In this document: piece by piece, positions 1 to 8,514 of the stretch
Numbering within the stretch: the stretch's first letter is position 1
Layout of the letters: each line of letters opens with the position of its first letter
NCBI RefSeq assembly: GCF_003627955.1
Contig: NZ_RBWS01000015.1
Coordinates: 123,586-187,585 of the forward strand
Reading direction: 5' to 3'
Origin: Sphingobacterium puteale
GTDB lineage: Bacteria; Bacteroidota; Bacteroidia; Sphingobacteriales; Sphingobacteriaceae
Length of the DNA stretch: 64,000 nucleotides
Translations under genes and position numbers: made by a program
The notes under the pieces: model-generated
What the model saw: only the letters and a program-made list of their open reading frames with translations
Databases searched by the model: none
Told to the model about the DNA's origin: nothing

Positions 1-677
1 CATTCCCCGCGATATAAATGAAGACGTGATGCCATTGCATATGCACCACGTTTACTAAAGCGGTAATTCACACCTTTCGCCTGATCCTCTACTGTAAGCA
101 ATGCCGTCCCCTTTTCCATATCTGATAACACCTGCGCATAGGAATCACCAATGGTTGCAGGTACAAAACGTTGTTCCAGGTCGATTTTGGTCGATAACGG
201 AACTCCACGCAAACCTGCATTGCTTGTTGAATAGACTTCACTGTAGCAATTCAATAACTCAAAATGCGCATAGGCACGCATCAGGTAAGCCTCACCTTTG
301 ATCTGATCGACGTTAGCGTTACCCGTCAATTTTTCGTCAATCGTACTGATGATCTGGTTACTGTAGAAAATACTCTTATAGAAGGCCAGATACGGATAAG
401 CAGTGGTTGCCGGATCGGGATTTTGATCGTTCCAGAGATAAATATCTTTGGTCCGGGCAGCATCTGTAGAGCTTTCATCCAAAAGCAGTTCGTCGGTACG
501 TAAAGACAGATACGATTTATGTGCCGGAAAACTCGTGTAGCCACTTGTCATCAAGCCTCTAAAATCACTTTCTGAGGTAGGAATGACAGTCCCCACCGGT
601 TGTATATCTAAGTATTTATTGCAGGAAGTCAATACACTCGCTGTCATGATCATTCCAAAATAAACTATCTTCTTCAT
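1..677 (-). CDS. SusD/RagB-family outer-membrane lipoprotein (partial, C-terminus beyond window)
   Basis: The reading frame opens at an ATG at 677 and stays open to the left edge, so about 225 residues are visible and the C-terminus is missing. The N-terminus is a lipoprotein signal (MKKIVYFGMIM, then LTSC with the lipid-accepting Cys at residue 19), followed by the NKYLDIQP-type start typical of SusD proteins. Further in are the alpha-helical pieces usual for SusD TPR-like folds (GEAYLMRAYAHFELL, FSKRGAYAMASRLHLYRGE). It starts 20 bases after the SusC stop, so the two are one transcript. SusD proteins sit on the cell surface and cap the SusC channel to capture a nutrient such as a glycan or peptide. 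The substrate cannot be read from the sequence. Confidence 0.93.
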   Translation of the reverse strand, partial: MKKIVYFGMIMTASVLTSCNKYLDIQPVGTVIPTSESDFRGLMTSGYTSFPAHKSYLSLRTDELLLDESSTDAARTKDIYLWNDQNPDPATTAYPYLAFYKSIFYSNQIISTIDEKLTGNANVDQIKGEAYLMRAYAHFELLNCYSEVYSTSNAGLRGVPLSTKIDLEQRFVPATIGDSYAQVLSDMEKGTALLTVEDQAKGVNYRFSKRGAYAMASRLHLYRGE

Positions 678-697
678 TTTATAATCAATTAAAAGAA

Positions 698-3600
698 TTA
701 AAAACTTGCCGAAAGACCAAAAGCAAAAGATTTGCTGATCGGTTGCGCATAATAATTACCATAGGTTTCTGGGTCAAAATATCCCTCATAATTCGCCCCA
801 AAAACAAATAGATTACGCCCCTCTACATTCACACGCAAATTGTTTGCTCCGATCTTTTTGCTTAAGCCTGCAGGCAAGGTATATCCAAGACGAATACTAT
901 TGATACGGACATAACTCATTTTCTTCGCCCAGATATCGTACTGTTTAAATGAATTGATCGGATCATTACTTTCCATCCAGCCATACGCCATCCAACGGTC
1001 ATTTAGTTCCGAACTGATACTTCCCAATGCCGGCAACGCTTTATTTCCTTGCAAAGCCATCAACAGATCTTTGGTATAATTCTGTCCACGATCTACGAGC
1101 GCCGGATTGTAGGTTGGCGCACGGTTTACCCAACGCTCTAAATTGAATACAGCTGAAATCGCCAGATCAAAATTAGCATAGCGAAAACGGTTGGTCATAC
1201 CACCAGTAAACTTAGGGTCTTTACTGCCCTTATATTTAAATTTCGAGCGATAGACTGCCGCGGTCATATCCGTCTGCGACATATATCCCGGTAAGAACTC
1301 CGCCCATGGATCGTATAGCCCATAGAATTCTTCGAAACTCGAAACAGAGCCATCCTGATTTCTGAATTGCATCACACCGTCTTTATCCAATCCAGCTGTT
1401 TCCAGTACATATAGTCCATTGATGGGACGCCCCTCTTGTGTCTCTGGTGCATAAGCTTTGGGATTATTCATGACCTTCAATAATTTATTATTATTGTGGG
1501 CAATGTTAAAATCCGTTGACCAGGAGAATTTTTCGGTCTGAATCTGACGGCTCGTTATGGTCAATTCCACCCCCTGATTTCTTGCCGAAGCCCAGTTTAC
1601 CTGGACATCCTGGAAACCATTTTCCATAGGTAAGGCACTATTTGCAATCAGGTCTTTACTTGTTCTATTGTAATAATCAACTGTAATATTCAGCCTATTT
1701 TTCCAAAGCCCCAAATCAATTCCAGCGTTATAAGATTGTGTGCGTTCCCAACGTAATTTGTCATTGGCAGGCATACCTACCACTACTGTTCCTTCTGGAT
1801 AGCCAGGTAGTATGGTTGAATTGTCATAGTTTCCAACAATAAACGGATAGGTATTGCGATCCACATTTCCCTGAATACCATACGAAGCACGGACACGGAG
1901 ATCAGATAAGGCTGTTTTACCCTTGATAAATTCTTCTTCCAGCACATTCCATGATCCGGACAATGACCAGATCGGCAGAAAACGATATTGCGGATCTACC
2001 CCAAACATATTGGAACCATCATAACGAATGCTACCATAGACATTATATTTGCGGTCAAAGGTATAAGTCGCATTTCCATAAAAAGAGGCATATGAATTCT
2101 CTATAAACCCTTTTTTATAGGGATTAAATCGTTTATCATCCTGATAGTTGCTATTCGGAAAAACAATATTCTGTGTAGTCAAAGTTGATGGATTATACCC
2201 AAAACCTTTGGATGAAACCATTGTATTCTTACTCCGTCTCAGTTCTGTTCCGCCCATGAGTTCCAGCTCATGTTTTTCATTCCAGGTTTTGTTGTATTTT
2301 AAGTAAGTTTTCCAGTTGTATTGAAAAATGCTATTATGGTTATTTTCAATTTTACCGCCCGTAGGTAAAAAATATTTAAACGTTTTACTTACGGAATCGT
2401 AATACCTTGTTGCAGCACGCAATTTACGGGTGTTGTAACTTTCCTGATCGGCAAATCGCTCCATACTATTTTCATCAAACTGCAAGCCAAATTCGGTACG
2501 TAAAGACAATTGCGGTATAATGGTATATTCCAGGTAACCAATCGCTTTCAACGCCTTATTTGTCAATGCATATTTGGTATTTTCCCGCTCCTCTATGGCA
2601 TTGAAAGAAATGTAGGTATCTTTTTCATAGCCTTCGATATCCGGATCGTAATTATACTTCCCAGATTGATCGCGCACAGTCAAATAGGGGTTAACCAAAC
2701 GCATATAATTACTCGGATTGGTAAATGCATCGTCATCCTGGATCGGGTTTCGTCTGTTTGAAACCGACCCTAGTAAATTAATTCCTGCTTTAAACCGATC
2801 GTTGATATTGAAATCATTGTTTAATGTCAATGAATAACGGCGTAGATCTGCTCCTTTAGTTGCTCCTTTTTCATCATAAAAGCCGCTGGACAGATAATAA
2901 CGATGCGCGTCGTTACCACCTGATATTGAGGCCGAATATTGTTGATTGAGTGCCTGACGATAAAGTTCTTTTCCCCAGTCTGTCTGCTGAAGGCGCAATT
3001 GATTAATGGATTGCTGTACCTCTGGCGAAAGAGCAGCTAAACCGCCTGAACGGTAGGCTTCCAGTGCATTCGCTTTATCCAGGATACGCATAACTGCCCC
3101 CTTGCCTGTGCGATAATTTAAATCAGTACGATTAGCCATCAATAGCTCAAAATCCACTTTTTCGTTGGCGTTCATCAAGTTGAGTTTGCCAAAGTCGGGA
3201 CGTTCGGTAACAAAGGTATTTGCTGAGACCTGTAATTTCGCCGGACCTGACTTACCTCTTTTTGTCGTGATCACAATAACGCCGTTAGCTGCACGCGCAC
3301 CATAAATCGAAGTTGCTGCCGCATCTTTTAATACCGTGATATCTGCAATATCATCGGGATTGATTCCTGCGATCGGAAGATTATTCAGACTATTCAGGTT
3401 ATCCTTATCAATCCGATTCGGCAATTCTGTCCCTTCTATAGGTAATCCATCAATAACCCACAACGGATCCTGCGTACCATTGAGTGATACTGTACCGCGG
3501 ATACGGATCTGTGGCGCACTATTTGGACCACCATTAAAATTGCTCAATTGTAAACCTGCTACCTGACCAGCAAGCATTTCATCAATAGATGCAACACCTG

Positions 3601-4036
3601 TCTGCTTGATATCAGCTACATTGATTTTATTATATGCTGTTGTATTTTTACGTTTTTTGATATCGGTATATCCTGTTACAATGACTTCATCCAGTGATTC
3701 ACCACTCGGTTGTAGCAAAATCGTTCTGTGATCCTGAAATACCGGAACCTGAATACGTTGGTATCCCACATAACTGATGGTGACGTATTTTAAGTTTCCC
3801 GGAACTTTTAAGCGAAATTCGCCCGAAGCGTCAGTCAATGATCCCAATGCAGATTGCTGTACCTGATTGGGTACGCCAATGTCCTCCGCTACTGCCGAAC
3901 TTTCGACAACAACCGTCGCCCCCACGACGGGCTTTAATGTGACCGCATCCAGTACCTTTCCTTTCAGCTCCTTGGATTCCTGTGCCTGTGCCATTTGCAC
4001 ACACATAAAGGTCAGCGGTATTAAAAACTTATTCAT
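698..4036 (-). CDS. SusC/RagA-family TonB-linked outer-membrane transporter
   Basis: A 1112-residue protein with the full SusC layout: signal peptide about 1-18, a carboxypeptidase-regulatory-like domain about 23-110, the SusC-type TonB-box region LDEVIVTGY at 115-123, a plug domain ending near ITTKRGKSG, then a long beta-barrel ending in an aromatic-terminated strand (FAFGLSASF). The plug carries the family signature region around VLKDAAATSIYGARAANG. It imports a bulky substrate across the outer membrane using TonB energy, with the downstream SusD as its lid. It lies between the upstream metalloprotease (34-base gap) and SusD. The protease neighbour suggests a peptide or protein substrate rather than a polysaccharide, but that is inference. 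No sigma/anti-sigma pair is seen next to it. Confidence 0.96.
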   Translation of the reverse strand: MNKFLIPLTFMCVQMAQAQESKELKGKVLDAVTLKPVVGATVVVESSAVAEDIGVPNQVQQSALGSLTDASGEFRLKVPGNLKYVTISYVGYQRIQVPVFQDHRTILLQPSGESLDEVIVTGYTDIKKRKNTTAYNKINVADIKQTGVASIDEMLAGQVAGLQLSNFNGGPNSAPQIRIRGTVSLNGTQDPLWVIDGLPIEGTELPNRIDKDNLNSLNNLPIAGINPDDIADITVLKDAAATSIYGARAANGVIVITTKRGKSGPAKLQVSANTFVTERPDFGKLNLMNANEKVDFELLMANRTDLNYRTGKGAVMRILDKANALEAYRSGGLAALSPEVQQSINQLRLQQTDWGKELYRQALNQQYSASISGGNDAHRYYLSSGFYDEKGATKGADLRRYSLTLNNDFNINDRFKAGINLLGSVSNRRNPIQDDDAFTNPSNYMRLVNPYLTVRDQSGKYNYDPDIEGYEKDTYISFNAIEERENTKYALTNKALKAIGYLEYTIIPQLSLRTEFGLQFDENSMERFADQESYNTRKLRAATRYYDSVSKTFKYFLPTGGKIENNHNSIFQYNWKTYLKYNKTWNEKHELELMGGTELRRSKNTMVSSKGFGYNPSTLTTQNIVFPNSNYQDDKRFNPYKKGFIENSYASFYGNATYTFDRKYNVYGSIRYDGSNMFGVDPQYRFLPIWSLSGSWNVLEEEFIKGKTALSDLRVRASYGIQGNVDRNTYPFIVGNYDNSTILPGYPEGTVVVGMPANDKLRWERTQSYNAGIDLGLWKNRLNITVDYYNRTSKDLIANSALPMENGFQDVQVNWASARNQGVELTITSRQIQTEKFSWSTDFNIAHNNNKLLKVMNNPKAYAPETQEGRPINGLYVLETAGLDKDGVMQFRNQDGSVSSFEEFYGLYDPWAEFLPGYMSQTDMTAAVYRSKFKYKGSKDPKFTGGMTNRFRYANFDLAISAVFNLERWVNRAPTYNPALVDRGQNYTKDLLMALQGNKALPALGSISSELNDRWMAYGWMESNDPINSFKQYDIWAKKMSYVRINSIRLGYTLPAGLSKKIGANNLRVNVEGRNLFVFGANYEGYFDPETYGNYYAQPISKSFAFGLSASF

Positions 4037-4070
4037 TTTGGTAGATGTTGATATAATAGATGTTAATATA

Positions 4071-6674
4071 TTAGTTCAATTCCAGGGTATTTGCAATACG
4101 CAATTGCAGATCCATATAATGTGCCTTTGTTGTGGCATCTCCTGTCCGGTGTTTCTGTTTCAACAATTGGTAGATCTCATACAGTTCAGCACGTTTATAG
4201 GTCAGCATATCCGATGTACGGATCATTCCTGTGACATGTACATTACGTAAACCCGTTTGTGCAGAAGCTGCATGATGCGGATGCAAGCACAGATTAGGTT
4301 GAGTTCCCTCAATCAATTGTTCGACACCAGCTAATTTCTTGGCATTTAATTTCTCCATGGACTTATTCGTAGAGACCATCAGTACATCCACGTAATTCTG
4401 CTGCAACATGCGTGTTTTAAGATCCAATGCCTGTTCACTGACCGTTTTTGCGAAGATCTCCTTGCGTACCGATGCTAAAAATGCTGGTGCACTCCATGCC
4501 TTCTTGTCGCCAAAGAGGTTTCCCATTTCAACCATGCGCAGTAGACGCTCATCGTTGACCAATTTATAGAGCATAGCATACTGAAATTCGCGCTGAAGAT
4601 TATAAGGTGCATATTCAAACGGTCCCATAGGTGAATCTCTTAAAGGGAAAGTTTTCGCCATCAGTTCCGGAACAAATAGCCACTCCGGCATATAGAACAC
4701 ATTTTTCTTTAAATATTCCAGTGCAGCTACCTGCTTCTCCTTAGGGACTGGGCTATACGCATTCTTTTGGTCGCCCAAAACAGCATTTTCAAGATAAATA
4801 CCACCAATATTATTGAGCACATGGTCAGCGTAAGCATACCATTGACCAACGACGCCCATATATAATTTACCGGCACGATAATAGTCGTCCCCCGTATTTG
4901 TGGTCCAGTTGATGATATTCGGCATCATTCGACGCAAATTTTTCATCCCATATTCACCAGCTTTCATTGCATCATCACCAAGATCTTCGGATTGTGCGCG
5001 TGGATCGACAATATTCTTGGAATCCTGTTGTTCACCATAATGATATATCGGGTCATGCACATGAGCATCAATTTCTTTCCGCAACAACGGTATTTCATCC
5101 CAAGGTTGTGCTTTGCCGTACCAGCGGTAAGCCCATCCGATAGCATACTTATCATAGGCTCCGATCACTGGTGTAATCTGTTCAACACCGTCTTCAGGTT
5201 GCGCGACATAGTTGAAGCGCGCATAATCCATAATCGATGGTGCCGTACCGCCCATTTTTGCCGTAAAGCTTTTGCTACGGAGTGAATCCACAGGAAAACT
5301 GGCCGACGACCCCATATTGTGCATCAGTCCCAAGGTATGTCCGATCTCATGGGAAGAAACAAAACGGATGGCATGGGCCATTTTTTCATCCGAGAACACG
5401 TTCGACCGCACGGAGGTATCCACGATACCTGTTTGTATGCGCATCCAGCTATTTAGGATCGTCATCACGTTATGCCACCAGATCACATCCGCTTCTAAAA
5501 TTTCGCCTGAACGGGGATCCACCACAGATGGCCCCATCGCATTGGCCTGCGCTGACGCAGCGTATACAATAGAAGATACATTTGCATCATCCGGATCAAA
5601 TTTGACACTATCCGGTTGTTGTTTGGCCAAAATCGCATTTTTAAAACCGGCTGCCTCAAATGCTTCCTGCCAGTCGTGAACACCGTCGATGATGGCTTGT
5701 CGCCATTGTTTTGGTGTGGCCGGATCCAGGTAAAAAACAATAGGTTTCTTTGGTTCTACCAATTCACCTTTCAGGTAACGGGCTTTGTCCTCATCTTTCG
5801 GCTCAAGCCGCCAGCGGTTCACCAGATTTTTTTTATCCAGTTCCTGTTGTTTATCGTTAAAATACCAACGCGGCGAGGTAAAAAAGCCAATACGCGGATC
5901 CGCAAAACGTGCTACCATCGGCGTTTCAGGCAGTTCATAAAGGTTACTTGTTACCTCTAATGAAACTGGTACCGATTCATTTCCCTCTGTTACCTTTGTC
6001 GACAGGACCGATTTCACAACAATATTATTGGAGTACGATTTAATTTCTTCGATGGTCGATATACTGGTTTTAGGAGAAGTACCTAAACCCAAAGAGGTGA
6101 AAACATCCGTAAAGCTCTTCTCTGATCCATCAAACACTTTATTGACTTTGATCACCACGGCACTGGAGTCTTTTGAATAACTCTCCACCTTGAAGGATTC
6201 AATGTAAGAGGGACGATAATTATCATAGACCGATGCAGCAATCGCATCCCCTTTAGGCACTTCCACCTGAGGTTTAATCTCCGAAACCCATACCTCTTTT
6301 TTCTCTTTGCGCAGGGTAAACCGAATAACCTTATTTTCATAGTTCATTCCCTTATTTACACCAGCTTCATTCAGTGCTAAGGGAACGGAAGACAATTTTT
6401 GGATCAGGAGAATGTCCTGTCCCATTTTTTTCAATGGAATTTCAAAGTAATAATTATTTTCCTTTCGGATCACAGCAAACATGCCGCTATCCACGCGTGC
6501 ATCTTTAAACAGTTTGTCATAGGCAATCGTCGTATCTTTCTTGGCGGTAGAATCTTTCGCAGAGGTAACAGTCTCTTTTTTTCGTAAACCTACAGTTTGC
6601 AATACAGAACAAGATTGCATGAGGCCTGCCGAAAATAAGAGGCTTAGGGCTAGCTTGGTATAAGTGTTGTTCAT
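4071..6674 (-). CDS. Zinc-dependent metalloprotease (DUF5117/DUF5118-type, metzincin motif)
   Basis: An 867-residue lipoprotein: LMQSC places the lipid Cys at residue 22, so it is probably anchored in the outer membrane. The central domain carries a metzincin zinc site HEIGHTLGLMH (ligands H442, H446, H452; catalytic E443), followed by the SIMDYARFNYV stretch expected for the Met-turn. The N-terminal half matches the region that precedes such domains in large Bacteroidota metalloproteases. It is first in a leftward unit with SusC and SusD. A surface protease feeding a SusCD importer is a sensible pairing: cut a protein outside, import the peptides. Family assignment is firm; the target protein is unknown. 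The start at 6674 is supported by the signal peptide. Confidence 0.9.
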   Translation of the reverse strand: MNNTYTKLALSLLFSAGLMQSCSVLQTVGLRKKETVTSAKDSTAKKDTTIAYDKLFKDARVDSGMFAVIRKENNYYFEIPLKKMGQDILLIQKLSSVPLALNEAGVNKGMNYENKVIRFTLRKEKKEVWVSEIKPQVEVPKGDAIAASVYDNYRPSYIESFKVESYSKDSSAVVIKVNKVFDGSEKSFTDVFTSLGLGTSPKTSISTIEEIKSYSNNIVVKSVLSTKVTEGNESVPVSLEVTSNLYELPETPMVARFADPRIGFFTSPRWYFNDKQQELDKKNLVNRWRLEPKDEDKARYLKGELVEPKKPIVFYLDPATPKQWRQAIIDGVHDWQEAFEAAGFKNAILAKQQPDSVKFDPDDANVSSIVYAASAQANAMGPSVVDPRSGEILEADVIWWHNVMTILNSWMRIQTGIVDTSVRSNVFSDEKMAHAIRFVSSHEIGHTLGLMHNMGSSASFPVDSLRSKSFTAKMGGTAPSIMDYARFNYVAQPEDGVEQITPVIGAYDKYAIGWAYRWYGKAQPWDEIPLLRKEIDAHVHDPIYHYGEQQDSKNIVDPRAQSEDLGDDAMKAGEYGMKNLRRMMPNIINWTTNTGDDYYRAGKLYMGVVGQWYAYADHVLNNIGGIYLENAVLGDQKNAYSPVPKEKQVAALEYLKKNVFYMPEWLFVPELMAKTFPLRDSPMGPFEYAPYNLQREFQYAMLYKLVNDERLLRMVEMGNLFGDKKAWSAPAFLASVRKEIFAKTVSEQALDLKTRMLQQNYVDVLMVSTNKSMEKLNAKKLAGVEQLIEGTQPNLCLHPHHAASAQTGLRNVHVTGMIRTSDMLTYKRAELYEIYQLLKQKHRTGDATTKAHYMDLQLRIANTLELN

Positions 6675-6984
6675 TTAGAATAATTATTTCTGAGTGCTGT
6701 TTTTCAATAGCATCCATGCATTTGTTGCACCCGCTTTGTTTTTCAATGGCATTGAAGCGATCAGCTGCGCAGGATAGTTCTCTTATCACGCGCTATTGAG
6801 CTGAAGATCATTTCATCCGAATAAGATTAGGTTAATCTTGCAATTAAATTCCTAGATCAGGAGCCAAATTTGTTAAAAATATTGTACAGAATCACTTCAA
6901 AAGGGACGAGCACGTATTTCATACGTATGAACACGCGCTTCAAAACTACGAACACGTATCCAGCAGAACTATTCCTGTACTAAT
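6675..6984. other. 310-base intergenic region with a 21-base repeat
   Basis: This lies between the histidine kinase and the metalloprotease, both on the minus strand. It should hold the protease-susCD promoter. No convincing gene is seen; a minus-strand reading frame at 6517-6789 overlaps the protease signal region and is treated as a shadow. Three imperfect 21-base repeats lie at 6905-6967 and are listed separately. Confidence 0.5.
6905..6967. repeat. Three imperfect 21-base direct repeats
   Basis: The core CGAGCACG / TGAACACG / CGAACACG recurs with CACG at 6911, 6932 and 6953, an exact 21-base step. Flanking bases also partly match, with GTAT after copies 1 and 3. A 21-base step is two DNA turns, which suits a protein binding one face, but it is also seven codons, so a small degenerate minisatellite is equally possible. 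Confidence 0.55.
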
Positions 6985-8334
6985 CTAACGATCCAGTAGG
7001 GGTAAATTGACAAAAAAACAGCCCTTTTCTTTTCCATAACCAAAGCCATCCAGTGTATAATGGGAATACATAGACGCTAGGTAATTAAGTCCATATCCCT
7101 CCCCTTCCGTTGCAGTTCCTTGCCGCGGCTGCCAATTGTTGCTTACTTGGATGATATTGACCTCCGATAGATAAACAATATAGATCTGAAGTGGATTTTC
7201 CGTTGAAATACGTGTATGCTTAATCGCGTTTTCCACCAGCATCTGCAAGGCCAGACGTGGTAGCCGCGCACCCATCACATCCATTGGAATGGAAATTTCC
7301 ATATCTTTCAACGCAGTTCCAAAACGCACCTGCTGCAAAAAGAAATAAGCTTTTGCCAGTTCCAGCTCTTCCTGTACCGAAGACCAGTCCGACTCGTCCG
7401 TACGCAGCATTTTTCGATAGACCTTGGTCATTTTACCGACAAATGACTTGGCCAGATCATTGTCCTTCCCGATCAGATATTGGAGCGAGCCAAAGGTATT
7501 GAACAAAAAATGTGGATTGATCTGCTGCTGCAGTTGAACCAGACGCATCTGCGTATATTCATTTTCCTGTTGCAGCGCCATTAATTTGAGCTGCTGAGTC
7601 TTGCGGCGCTCCAGTACATTAAAATAGATAAGCGCTATGGCTACGAGCATCAGGCCTACGCCAAGTAATATACTATAGGTCATGACCCCCTGAACTTCCT
7701 CCTCAATGGTCAACAGCAGGGTACTTACCCGAATTTCACCCCCCACAAAAATAATGGAACAGGGATAGGAGGTAACCATCACATCCAGCTTTAGGTAATC
7801 CGATTTGACGATCTTCCCCTGAGTAATAATATCCCCGTCCTTCGGAAGCCCCCATTTTCGGTTTTCAGGTGAAACGATGCAGATCCCTTTATCGCTAAAT
7901 ATTTCAAAATAAGCCCTTCTGCCAAAATAGCGATTGGCGAAATAAGCATTTAATTTTTCAATATCGACATAGATATGGTATAAGCGATGCTGTATCGTAC
8001 GCGTTTTGAGCAGTATCCACATCCTATTGTCGACACGGTCCAACTCGCTTGCAGGAATGAGAATAAGTAAGGAATCACGACCGATATCCCCTGACGGCAC
8101 GGTTTCAATCAACCTTTTCTCAGACGTGTATAACTCCTGCTGTAACAATTCCAGTTGCTTATTCAGCAGCAGCATATTTTCATCGGCAAAATCTACCAAT
8201 ATTCTTTTATTCAGTCGATCTATTTTATGATGAATCATACCGAGCAGTCCCCCACCTATCAACAGCAACAAAAGCAAACAGAAAATGAGGATGGTACCGC
8301 TTTTCTGTTCAGCATTTTTAAATCGAAATTTCAC
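6985..8334 (-). CDS. Sensor histidine kinase, LytS/YehU type
   Basis: A 449-residue membrane kinase. TM1 is about 14-34, a periplasmic sensing region about 37-213, TM2 about 217-239, then a short coiled region rich in Gln. The His_kinase motif QINPHFLFNTF places the phospho-accepting His at residue 275, and the ATP-binding N-box LVENAIKHT is near 366-374, followed by a GYGLNYL G-box. These are hallmarks of the LytS-type (PF06580) group, whose partner is normally a LytTR response regulator. No such regulator lies next to it in this window, so it is an orphan locally. It is upstream of, and in the same direction as, the protease-susCD unit, 310 bases away, so a regulatory link is possible but unproven. 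Confidence 0.93.
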   Translation of the reverse strand: MKFRFKNAEQKSGTILIFCLLLLLLIGGGLLGMIHHKIDRLNKRILVDFADENMLLLNKQLELLQQELYTSEKRLIETVPSGDIGRDSLLILIPASELDRVDNRMWILLKTRTIQHRLYHIYVDIEKLNAYFANRYFGRRAYFEIFSDKGICIVSPENRKWGLPKDGDIITQGKIVKSDYLKLDVMVTSYPCSIIFVGGEIRVSTLLLTIEEEVQGVMTYSILLGVGLMLVAIALIYFNVLERRKTQQLKLMALQQENEYTQMRLVQLQQQINPHFLFNTFGSLQYLIGKDNDLAKSFVGKMTKVYRKMLRTDESDWSSVQEELELAKAYFFLQQVRFGTALKDMEISIPMDVMGARLPRLALQMLVENAIKHTRISTENPLQIYIVYLSEVNIIQVSNNWQPRQGTATEGEGYGLNYLASMYSHYTLDGFGYGKEKGCFFVNLPLLDR

Positions 8335-8514
8335 GCTGCAAAAATACGGGAAAAATCCCGAGCATTACAAAACCAGCTGATAAGAAAGGACTTTTGCCGA
8401 TCCGTTTGTCATTGAATCACGACATATTTTAGGTAAAAAGCCAAAAATAAATCTATCAATAAGCGAACTTTAGCAATAAATTTCGGAATTTTGTAGCCAC
8501 AAAAAAACAACACT

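Noticed and set aside
3867..4250. 127-residue plus-strand frame across the SusC/metalloprotease junction
   Set aside because: It lies antisense to two firm genes and resembles no family.
6517..6789. 90-residue minus-strand frame
   Set aside because: Overlaps the signal-peptide region of the metalloprotease in another frame and has no support.
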